Shown here one piece after another: positions 19,239 to 27,099 of a stretch of DNA of 27,099 nucleotides; the first letter of the stretch is position 1; the number at the start of each line of letters is the position of its first letter. The notes under the pieces are model-generated. The model did no database searches and was not told where the DNA came from. It saw only the letters and a program-made list of their open reading frames with translations. Position numbers and translations under genes: made by a program. Where the stretch lies: IMG/VR virus record IMGVR_UViG_3300044634_000251, positions 1 through 27,099 of that record. One strand, given 5' to 3'. This DNA comes from a virus.

Positions 19239-21910
19239 ATTACTCCCGTAGACAACTTGAAGCATTTGGCGAGCCGCTTGGCGAATCAGTTACCCGTTTA
19301 AAACCCGGCGGACGCATCTATGGTGGCGGCGGATCAAAAGCCCCTGCCCAAACATCCCAAACCAACACTACGGATTTGCCCGAGTGGGCAAAGCCACATG
19401 CCAAAGAAATTTTGGCTAGGGGTAAAGCGTTATCCAATGCTCCATACGAGACATACGGCGGAGACCGCACGGCTGATTTTGGTGCCATGCAAAAAGGCGC
19501 TATGGAGGATGCAGGGACAATGGGTCCTGCGGCTCAGTTGGGCACGGCTACCGGTTTGGCTGGGGACGTTGGACGACGTGCTATGGGCACGAACTACGAA
19601 GCCGGTCAGTTTGCCAACCAATTCCAAGCTCCTGACGCATACCAAGCTGGCCAGTTCAATCCTGCGAATGTCCAAGCCCAAGGTTTGCAGCAATATCAGA
19701 TGGGGCCAGCCGAACGCGTACGTACCCAGAGTTTTGCTCGCCCCGGTGCAGCGGAATCATTTATGTCCCCCTACATGCAGAATGTGGTGGATGTTCAGCA
19801 ACGTCAAGCCCAACGTCAAGCAGACGTTGCAAGAACGGGGCGTAGTGCCCAAGCTGTAGGCGCAGGTGCGTTTGGTGGTTCTCGTCAGGCCATCATGGAA
19901 TCTGAAGCCGCTCGTAATCTGGCGCAACAAAAAGGCGACATCCAAGCGCAGGGACTCCAGTCTGCTTACGGCCAAGCGCAACAACAGTTCAATGCTGAGC
20001 AACAAGCTCGTTTGCAAGCCCAACAAGCCAACCAACAGGCTGGACTTACTGTTGGGGGTCAAAACCTTGGCGCTTTGCTAGGTGTTCAACAACTGGGCGC
20101 GGGCCAGAACCTCCAAGCACAGTTGGCTAATCAGCAAATGGGTTTGAATGCCCAACAGATGTACGAACAATCTCGTCAGTTTGGCGCTGGTCAAGGTCTG
20201 CAAGCTGCGGGGCTCGGCGCTCAGTATGGTCAAGCCGCTCAACAGTTGGGTGAGCAGTCTCGTCAGTATGGCGCGGGCTTGGGGATGCAGGGGCTTCAAA
20301 CCGCTTTGCAATCCGCCGGACAGCTTGGTCAGCTTGGCGGTCAGCAGTTCCAGCAAGGTATGGACATCAACAAGTTGCGCTCTGCTTACGGCGGAATGGA
20401 ACAAGGGCAGCGCCAAAGAGATGCGGACATTGCGTATCAAAACTTTGTTAATCAACAAAGCCACCCGTACAAGCAAGTGGGTTTTTACTCCGACTTGTTG
20501 CGTGGTACGCCTACTGGCTCTTCAAGCGTTACCAACATGTATCAGCCTCAAGGTTCTGGTTTGCAAGATGCAGCCGGGGTAGCTATGGGCATGTACGGTC
20601 TGAGCAAGTACATGGCTGAAGGTGGCGTGACCAGTCAAGGTAACGTAGAAAGCATTATTGACAAGCTTGGCCCAGATCAGTTGCAGCAAGCTCGTGAAAA
20701 TGCCTTGGACCGCCGGGATATGGACACCGTAGCTGCAATTGACGAGCGTTTGGCTGAGCTTGCTCAGTCTAAGTCTATGTATGCGGGTCTTGGCGGCGCG
20801 TTTGACCAAATCCCAGAAGATCGCCAAGAAGCAATGATGGCGGGCGGCGGTATTGTTGCGTTTGCTAATGGTGGTTCTTATTTAGACCAAGCCGAAAAAT
20901 CACGCGCAGAACAACTTGCTTATATAGATCAAGCAACCACAATGCCTACTCCAGAAGACCGGAGAAAAGATATTGTGGCGCAACGGGACATGATCAAAGG
21001 CTTGTACGAACCAAGCGTTTTACCTAAGTATCTGGAAGAGACAAAGGCTGAGCGTGCCAACCTTGGCAAGAACATGGATGAGGCTAGAGGTCTTGGCGCT
21101 CTACTGGCTGCTGCGGAAATGATTGGCGCTAGAAACTTCCGCGAGGGAGCCAAGGCTTCTACTAAGGCATTTGTTGGTGAAGTAAGTCGTGTTGCTAAAG
21201 AGAACAAAGAAGCAGACCGCTTGCTCCGTCAGTCTGAGATTCAGCTTGCCACAGCAAGCGAGTTGTACAACAACGGTATGACTGATAAGGCAATTGCCGA
21301 AGCTGATAAGGGGCGCTCCGCAAAAGCAAGAGCCGCTGAACTTAAAGCTGGCGTTGCTGGTGACACAGCCAAGATGTACTCACAACTTCAAAATACACAG
21401 CTTGGTAAGGATGCCACTATTGCGGCGGCAAACATCAGCGCCAAAGCTCATCGTGATACGGCCAACAAACCCGGCCAGTTGGAGCGTATGGTTTCTGACT
21501 ACGAGCAACGCCTCGGTAGAAAGCTCACGGCTGAGGAATACGTGAAAGCTACGGAGAAAATGGGCGCTGCTTCGTATGGTGCAAAATACACCGGCCCGGA
21601 CACCACGTTTACAAATTCTGCAAAGTTCCAGAAAGACCTTGCGGATCGTACAAAAATGTTGCAGTTACAAAAGAGTATGCCCAACAAAACACAGGCAGAA
21701 ATAGACGCAATAGATTCACAGATAGAAGCAGAGCGCCAAAAATTGGTGGAAGAGTATCGGGCTACCATAGCTTCTGGTGTTACATCAAAAGCCGCCCCCG
21801 AAGCTGCTCCAGCAGCCGCGCCCAAAGGTCCACGTCCGGGTACGATACAGGATGGCTACCGTTACAAAGGCGGTGATCCAGCAAATCCAACCAGTTGGGA
21901 AAAGGTGTAA
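19235..21910 (+). CDS. Gln-rich internal virion / ejection-type protein
   Basis: 891 aa; ATG 19235 overlaps the acetyltransferase stop. N-terminus ends in a Gly-rich turn (RIYGGGGSK). Residues 190-375 are Gln/Ala-rich with coiled-coil-like repeats (QQFNAEQQARLQAQQANQQA, then LGALLGVQQLGAGQNLQAQL, QQLGEQSRQYGAGLGM). YMAEGGVTS (459) and MAGGGIVAFANGG (535-547) are short Gly-rich turns. Residues 560-760 are helical and charged. It ends PGTIQDGYRYKGGDPAN. No enzymatic motif. Length, helix content and position before the giant ORF suit an internal core or ejected protein like T7 gp15; homology is not proved. TAA at 21908. Confidence 0.6.
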   Translation: MNYSRRQLEAFGEPLGESVTRLKPGGRIYGGGGSKAPAQTSQTNTTDLPEWAKPHAKEILARGKALSNAPYETYGGDRTADFGAMQKGAMEDAGTMGPAAQLGTATGLAGDVGRRAMGTNYEAGQFANQFQAPDAYQAGQFNPANVQAQGLQQYQMGPAERVRTQSFARPGAAESFMSPYMQNVVDVQQRQAQRQADVARTGRSAQAVGAGAFGGSRQAIMESEAARNLAQQKGDIQAQGLQSAYGQAQQQFNAEQQARLQAQQANQQAGLTVGGQNLGALLGVQQLGAGQNLQAQLANQQMGLNAQQMYEQSRQFGAGQGLQAAGLGAQYGQAAQQLGEQSRQYGAGLGMQGLQTALQSAGQLGQLGGQQFQQGMDINKLRSAYGGMEQGQRQRDADIAYQNFVNQQSHPYKQVGFYSDLLRGTPTGSSSVTNMYQPQGSGLQDAAGVAMGMYGLSKYMAEGGVTSQGNVESIIDKLGPDQLQQARENALDRRDMDTVAAIDERLAELAQSKSMYAGLGGAFDQIPEDRQEAMMAGGGIVAFANGGSYLDQAEKSRAEQLAYIDQATTMPTPEDRRKDIVAQRDMIKGLYEPSVLPKYLEETKAERANLGKNMDEARGLGALLAAAEMIGARNFREGAKASTKAFVGEVSRVAKENKEADRLLRQSEIQLATASELYNNGMTDKAIAEADKGRSAKARAAELKAGVAGDTAKMYSQLQNTQLGKDATIAAANISAKAHRDTANKPGQLERMVSDYEQRLGRKLTAEEYVKATEKMGAASYGAKYTGPDTTFTNSAKFQKDLADRTKMLQLQKSMPNKTQAEIDAIDSQIEAERQKLVEEYRATIASGVTSKAAPEAAPAAAPKGPRPGTIQDGYRYKGGDPANPTSWEKV

Positions 21911-21913
21911 AAG

Positions 21914-24900
21914 ATGGCTACTGGGCCTTGGGATCAATACAAATCAGGCCCAACCAAAGGGCCTTGGGATCAGTACGCCGCTGCGCAAGAACAAGAACAA
22001 GTCGCGACGCAAAAACCTGAAACAGCACAAGAATCTACTTCAAATCCGTTTGCGGGGATGATTGGTCAAGCTGCGTCTTTAACTGGTGCCGGTATTGAAG
22101 CAGTTGCAGAAGTTGCCGAGCGAGTCGGCGACAAATTGGAATTGGCTGTGCCATTGTCAGACATAAGCCCAGAAGACATTAAGAGCAAAAAACAACTTCA
22201 GCCTTTGTTTGACTGGGCAAAGTCGTTAAAGGATTTTGACGAAAGCATTGGCTACCAACCAAGCACACAACTTAAAGATTTAGGTACTAACCCACTTAAC
22301 GCCGTTCCTTTTATCGCCGAGCGTGTAATTACGTCTGCCCCTGACATGGTCGCCGCAGTTGCTGTTTTACCAGCATATGTAATGGCGCGAACAAAACAAA
22401 TCTTGGACGAGCGTGTTAAGAACGACGAAAAAACGCTTGACGACGCTACTGTTGGCGATGTAACTGCTGCGGCTACTGCCGCTGTCATTGAGTCCACACT
22501 TGAACGCTTCGCCACCAAAGGTTTGTTTAAACCTACTACCGCTAAAACAGGTACAGGTAGGGTCGCCAAAGAAACAGGTATTCAAGCGGGCACTGAAGTT
22601 GCTGAAGAAGAAGCGGCTTATCTTGGCGAAGCTGCGGGCACAAAGAAAGGGCTGAGCGGGGAAGAAGCTCTGACTCGCGGCGCTGAAGCAGCAATTGTTG
22701 GTGGTGGCCTCGGCGCTACTGTGCAAGGCACAAAAGAACTTCTTGCACCAAAGACGCCGCCCACTACCGAACAAGAACGCCAAACAATCCTAGACACTTT
22801 GGCAGGCGACATGCAGGAGCCAGCCGATTTGTTTGCGGATCAAGAAGGCCAGCAAGCTGCACCAAAATCTCAAGTTGATCGCTACAAGCAGCGTGCTGAT
22901 GAAGCGTTGCGGACTTCTGCGCAATCTGCGAAGTATGGTGACGTTGATCAAACATTACCGTCCTCCAACGAGCCACCCGGTTTGTTTACAGATGTAGACA
23001 CCGGCGCTGCAACCACCGCAACATCAAGCGCCCCTGCTGTTCGTGCACCAGCAGCCCCCGCTCAGTCACTTGAAGCCTACAGCGATTTCGTACGGCAGTA
23101 CACAGAATTGCGGGATGAGTACAACTCTCTGCCATCTGGCCAGATAGATCAAGCGGGCATGAACTTGCGTAAGACCATCCAGAAAAATCTGGCTGAAGTC
23201 GTTGACGCCAACATGGGTTTGATCCGCAGCAAAGGTGTGGCCAATCAACTTAAGAACCCTGTGTTTGATGGTTCGCAAGTATTGGCTCGACTTGAGCCAA
23301 ATGTCGGCCAACCCCGTGCTATGCAAGGGAACTTGTTTGGTACGTTCCAAGCTGCCACCCGCCTCGCAACAAACGCTATGGCTTTGTCGGGCCAAAACCC
23401 AGATGGCGCAATCCAAGAATTGGAAAACAAACGCGCTCGTATGCAGGAAAAGGTTGACTCGGGCGGTTATACCGACGCAGAAGTTATCAGCAGACGTCCT
23501 GCTGGTATGACATCTGGCCAAGCACTTAAAAACAGAGATTCAATCCTCCAACGTCTTCTACAAGAAACAAACGCTGAGATTGACCACGCAATCGACATTG
23601 TGCAAAAGCGTACGGGCCAGCCTCGCGCTATGCAGGGTAAATTGTTTGGCCAACCAGAAGGCCAGCCTGACGTTGGTACAGAGAAGGCCGAAAATATTGA
23701 AGACGTGTTTAACGCTGCAAACGCAGCTGAATTGAACAAGTCTCGTATGCGGGCAACAGAAAAATCCAAAAAAATTGAAGCTGCTAACAGGGGCCGCAAC
23801 CAGCAAGCTGGGGCTTCAATGACTGCAAGCGAACGTGTTGCGCTCTTTAAGTCTGAGAGAAAGCGCGTTGAAGGTGAACTTGCAAAAGCCCGCGCTGAAT
23901 TGACGCGGCTGCAAAGTCTCGCCGCCCGCCCTGCTGGTGAGATAGGGTATAGGCCCACATCTGAAGATATTCGTGCGGTGACTGACACCATCAACGGGTA
24001 CGAAAGAACTTTGCAAGGCGTGCGTGAGCAGCTCCAAGATGCAGAAGCCGATTTTGATAACGGCATAGAAACGCCTACTCCACGTCAGCGGCAGGAGATT
24101 CAGCGCGTAGATTTGACGGCTGAACAAGAGCAGTTGTTTGATACAGAAAATTTTGAGGATAACGCCGTAGAAGTAACCGAGCGTAAGGCAGCGCCAATAG
24201 TAGATGAGCGCGGTGCAATAGTGCCATCCTCTAAAAAAGGAGAGAACCCAATTGCATCTGCCGGGTTTAAAACTCTTGATGAAGACAACAACATATCTGA
24301 CAATCTTGTGGGCGCAACTTTTATTACCGGTATGGATGTATCGGCAAGAAACAAAGGCGCTGGTACAAGACTTTTAAACGCAATTACAAACTGGGCTGAT
24401 ACAAATGGCAAGACGTTGGTTCTTGTCCCTTCTGCAAATCCAGACCCTGAGTTGGGTGGGTTATCCCAAAAACAATTAAAGGCTTGGTATGCACGCAATG
24501 GATTTGAAGACCGTGTAGATTACATGGTTAGAGTTCCTACTGAAGAAAGAACTCAAGAAACCGAAAAAATCCAAGAAACTAAACCCGCTGAGATTGTCCG
24601 CGAAGGTAAAAAGCCACCAGAGAAATCTGTAAAAGCCCCTGCTACAGACACAGAACACATTGTGCAGACAGAAGAGGGCGGCAAGATCAAAGGTTTCTTT
24701 GACTCCATCCTGCCTGCATCGAGCTCTCCTGCGGAGCAGGAACGTCACGGTAATTCAAAGAACACCGCTGCTGAAACCATGCTGGAGTTTGATATTGCCC
24801 GACCGGGCGAGACAACCAGCGCTGGTTCACAGAAGATGCTCGACTACCTTGCCCGCCGTGTGGGTGGCCAAGAGAAACTAAACAAACTTCTGGCTGCGTT

Positions 24901-27099
24901 GCAAAATGCGTCGCCCGATGAACAATCGCGCCTACTTAAAAACGCAGGGCTCCCAGACCTCACCACCCGCCGTGGTATGGATGAGTTCAGTTCGCAGGTG
25001 CAGGAATATGTTGACCAGATGGTGGCCACAGGTGAAGGCCCGCTGTACAACATAAGAACAAGCAAGATGCGTCCGTCCCAAGTTACTGGGACAAAGCTGC
25101 CGTACCAAGAAACTATCACCACTGCTGTTACGGTTACACAAAGATACGACACACCTCTTGGTGAAAAGCCACGACGTCCAAGTCAAGGTATCAAAGAAAT
25201 AGTTCGTGACATCAACGACAATAAGCTGCGTGCGGCTGCATTGGTCCTCAAGCAGATGACTGGGAAGATTTCTCCCCAAGCGCAGGCTGCTATTACATAC
25301 CTGACCAACCTGAACCGTTCCACATTTGGGGATGCACTCAGGGATTTGGCGTTCGATCTTGCGTACTTTGAGCTTGACCCTAAATATTACGGTGCAGGTT
25401 CTACGTTCTACAAAGAAGGCGGTAAGTACGCACAAGACTTCCGTGCATGGATTGAAACCAATCTTGATGCAAGCACAGTTGCGTTACTTGATGAGTTGAT
25501 TGCGGAACACAAACAAAACGCAGCAGAAGCTGAAAAGTTTGAGAACGCCATAACTGCTTACAACCAACTGTTAGAAATTGCGGCGGAAAAAAATCGCAAG
25601 AAAGCTGAAGGGCAAGGGGCCAAGTTGCCCAAAGCACCACGCAGGAAGAGAACCGCCAAAGAACGTCTTGCCACTATGCAAGAGGAAGCGGAGACTGAAG
25701 CAGGTGAAGGCGAAGAAACTTTAGAGCCGTTTACAGAAGCAGACACAAGGAACTTACCCACTGTTGAGATGCTTACTGAAGTGCATCCAGCCATCCGTCG
25801 ATTGCTGATGGACGGTGATACACACGGCGCTCTTGAACTTCTTGCGCAAGTAAAAAACAACAAGTACTACGCTGAATTGGCTCAACGCATCCTCGACACC
25901 GGCTTTACAGCTGAGACACGGTTGATTGACCCCGACACTATAAAGTCGTTGTCTAACGACCCGAAAGTAACTGAGTCTTTGAACGAGCGGTTAGATGCTC
26001 TGCGTGATTTGGTTGAAACTTTGTTCCCGCAAGAACAGCAAGCTTCCATCATCAGCGATTTGAAATCCGGCAAGTTGCGTAATCTTTTATACGCGCTTGA
26101 AACCATGCAGGGCACGTTGGAGAAAAACGGTGGGACTGAGTCCAACCAGCAGCTCCTTGATAGCGTAATAGACTTGGTGAACCGCGAGTTTGTATGGATC
26201 GGTAAGTACGAACCAGCCAGCGACATAATCGTCATGCGCCAAGGCGTGGGCCAACTTACGAACCACTTGTTGTTGCATGAGAGCTTGCACGCCGCTGCAT
26301 CTCATCTGTTGGACAACCCTAATCGGTTGGTTGGGATTCAACGCCAAGGTTATGACCGCCTCAATGAGTTGTTCCAGTACTCCAAGGGTTTGCTGGAACA
26401 GAAGGGCATAACTTCAGACACCGTGTATGGTCTGCAAGATTTGCATGAGTTTGTTTCTGAGGCAATGACAAACCCAGAGTTGCAAGCGTTGCTGCGTTCT
26501 ATTCGGTACAAAGCTGCACCGTTCTCTTTGTGGAATCGCTTCACTGACTCTGTAAGCAAACTGTTCAACGTAAAACCCGGCGAGCCAAGCAACGTCATGG
26601 TAGAGGTCATGTTTGCTGCTGATGCAATGATGGCCGGTACGATGTCCTTGGAGGGTATGCAAGGGTCAAGCACTCCAAGAGCGATGGCCACAAAAGGCCC
26701 ACGCCGACGCACAACTGTGCCACCCGGTATGCCAAACCAGCCTTCGACAATTCGTCGCTGGATGATGGCCGATACGTGGACATCAGGAAAGATGCGAGAG
26801 ATTCGCAGTATGAACGCAGGGGCGCGTAAAGCGTATCTCGGCATGTTGACATTGCGCCAGATCAATGATTTGGTTGGCGGACGTATCGGGCAGATTGGCA
26901 ACTTCATCAATGTGACTGAGAAGTTCCTCGCCCGCAAGTCTCAGATATTGAAAGAGTCGGGCGATATTGCCCAGAAGTGGGAACGTCTGCAAGCTGCTGA
27001 CCCTGAGATGTCTCGTAAGCTCGGTGTAGTGATGCACAGCGCAACCATTCTTGAGATCGACCCAGACAAAGCTACGTTGGCCCAGCGTACAAACAACGC
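21914..27099 (+). CDS. Giant polyvalent-type protein with GNAT-like and HExxH metallopeptidase-like domains (3'-truncated)
   Basis: ATG 21914, three nt after the previous stop, opens a frame that I read to 27099 without a stop: more than 1,728 codons, C-terminus outside the window. N-terminus has GPWDQY twice (residues 4-9 and 16-21). Residues 60-270 are partly hydrophobic. GQPRAMQG-x-LFG occurs at 465-476 and 568-579. Residues about 765-876 form a GNAT-like domain (RNKGAGTRLLNAITNW, 812-827; WYARNGFED, 858-866). Residues 880-1440 are helical and charged. LLLHESLHAAASHLL carries HExxH at 1455-1459, with LHEFVSEAM (E1512, E1516) as possible third ligand. The last stretch (LGMLTLRQINDLVGG, VVMHSATILEIDPD) resembles regions of large phage polyvalent proteins. 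It is probably packaged and injected with DNA to act early in the host; that is inference. Confidence 0.7.
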   Translation, partial: MATGPWDQYKSGPTKGPWDQYAAAQEQEQVATQKPETAQESTSNPFAGMIGQAASLTGAGIEAVAEVAERVGDKLELAVPLSDISPEDIKSKKQLQPLFDWAKSLKDFDESIGYQPSTQLKDLGTNPLNAVPFIAERVITSAPDMVAAVAVLPAYVMARTKQILDERVKNDEKTLDDATVGDVTAAATAAVIESTLERFATKGLFKPTTAKTGTGRVAKETGIQAGTEVAEEEAAYLGEAAGTKKGLSGEEALTRGAEAAIVGGGLGATVQGTKELLAPKTPPTTEQERQTILDTLAGDMQEPADLFADQEGQQAAPKSQVDRYKQRADEALRTSAQSAKYGDVDQTLPSSNEPPGLFTDVDTGAATTATSSAPAVRAPAAPAQSLEAYSDFVRQYTELRDEYNSLPSGQIDQAGMNLRKTIQKNLAEVVDANMGLIRSKGVANQLKNPVFDGSQVLARLEPNVGQPRAMQGNLFGTFQAATRLATNAMALSGQNPDGAIQELENKRARMQEKVDSGGYTDAEVISRRPAGMTSGQALKNRDSILQRLLQETNAEIDHAIDIVQKRTGQPRAMQGKLFGQPEGQPDVGTEKAENIEDVFNAANAAELNKSRMRATEKSKKIEAANRGRNQQAGASMTASERVALFKSERKRVEGELAKARAELTRLQSLAARPAGEIGYRPTSEDIRAVTDTINGYERTLQGVREQLQDAEADFDNGIETPTPRQRQEIQRVDLTAEQEQLFDTENFEDNAVEVTERKAAPIVDERGAIVPSSKKGENPIASAGFKTLDEDNNISDNLVGATFITGMDVSARNKGAGTRLLNAITNWADTNGKTLVLVPSANPDPELGGLSQKQLKAWYARNGFEDRVDYMVRVPTEERTQETEKIQETKPAEIVREGKKPPEKSVKAPATDTEHIVQTEEGGKIKGFFDSILPASSSPAEQERHGNSKNTAAETMLEFDIARPGETTSAGSQKMLDYLARRVGGQEKLNKLLAALQNASPDEQSRLLKNAGLPDLTTRRGMDEFSSQVQEYVDQMVATGEGPLYNIRTSKMRPSQVTGTKLPYQETITTAVTVTQRYDTPLGEKPRRPSQGIKEIVRDINDNKLRAAALVLKQMTGKISPQAQAAITYLTNLNRSTFGDALRDLAFDLAYFELDPKYYGAGSTFYKEGGKYAQDFRAWIETNLDASTVALLDELIAEHKQNAAEAEKFENAITAYNQLLEIAAEKNRKKAEGQGAKLPKAPRRKRTAKERLATMQEEAETEAGEGEETLEPFTEADTRNLPTVEMLTEVHPAIRRLLMDGDTHGALELLAQVKNNKYYAELAQRILDTGFTAETRLIDPDTIKSLSNDPKVTESLNERLDALRDLVETLFPQEQQASIISDLKSGKLRNLLYALETMQGTLEKNGGTESNQQLLDSVIDLVNREFVWIGKYEPASDIIVMRQGVGQLTNHLLLHESLHAAASHLLDNPNRLVGIQRQGYDRLNELFQYSKGLLEQKGITSDTVYGLQDLHEFVSEAMTNPELQALLRSIRYKAAPFSLWNRFTDSVSKLFNVKPGEPSNVMVEVMFAADAMMAGTMSLEGMQGSSTPRAMATKGPRRRTTVPPGMPNQPSTIRRWMMADTWTSGKMREIRSMNAGARKAYLGMLTLRQINDLVGGRIGQIGNFINVTEKFLARKSQILKESGDIAQKWERLQAADPEMSRKLGVVMHSATILEIDPDKATLAQRTNN

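Noticed and set aside
23467-24066. Minus-strand ORF (199 codons) opposite the giant gene
   Set aside because: Ser/Ala/Arg-rich shadow of the open + frame; no start context.
26350-26937. Minus-strand ORF (195 codons) opposite the metallopeptidase region
   Set aside because: The + strand frame is continuous and carries recognisable motifs; this is a shadow.

Overview
The window is a contiguous stretch of a tailed double-stranded DNA bacteriophage (Caudoviricetes). Every gene I can support lies on the + strand, genes are packed with ATGA or TAATG overlaps, and the longest gap between genes is 57 nt (17287-17343). The virion gene set (adaptor-like proteins, a P22 gp10/T7 gp12-type nozzle, large internal or ejection-type proteins, no tape measure or contractile sheath) suggests a short-tailed, podovirus-like particle. 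Nested Rz/Rz1-type spanins point to a Gram-negative host. An aquatic proteobacterial host is my guess from the general look of the protein families, not something the sequence proves. Terminase, portal, major capsid protein, replication genes, integrase, tRNAs and rRNAs are not in this window.

Layout. (1) 1-1539: small, basic, Gly/Lys-rich proteins with shared C-terminal tags, and a DUF5872-like protein split over two overlapping genes. (2) 1539-5011: head-tail junction and minor virion proteins, with two adaptor-like proteins (1539-2465, 3276-4004), a zinc-ribbon protein and two small basic proteins. (3) 5015-11260: adhesion block, with a tandem-repeat protein, a 946-aa fibre carrying a C-terminal peptidase S74 chaperone, a small accessory protein, a second fibre that stops where an S74 domain would start, and a polyglycine adhesin. 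(4) 11246-12399: a 32-bp tandem repeat coding a chain of overlapping 11-aa leader ORFs, a tail assembly chaperone-like gene, a methyltransferase and a 20-aa ORF. (5) 12395-14647: a membrane/lysis block with a protein that seems to start at ATT, a TM plus coiled-coil protein overlapping a small lipoprotein, a holin candidate, Rz with Rz1 nested inside, and an M15 endolysin. (6) 14660-17286: the tail nozzle and a small conserved protein. (7) 17344-27099: a candidate sigma70 promoter, an Ala/Gly-rich internal protein, a GNAT acetyltransferase, a Gln-rich internal protein, and a giant ORF of more than 1,728 codons that runs off the window end.

How it fits together: regions 1-3 and 6 build the neck, tail and fibres; region 5 releases progeny through all three envelope layers; region 7 most likely encodes proteins carried in the capsid and delivered with the DNA. 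The giant ORF looks like a 'polyvalent protein': it holds an embedded GNAT-like domain, an HExxH metallopeptidase-like domain and a C-terminal region like those following such domains in other polyvalent proteins. It is the best candidate for an uncharacterised effector system here. Also notable are the leader-ORF repeat, the probable ATT start, the two spanin-like pairs in one lysis block, and an [YFM]-A-x-G-G motif recurring across at least five proteins of the window.
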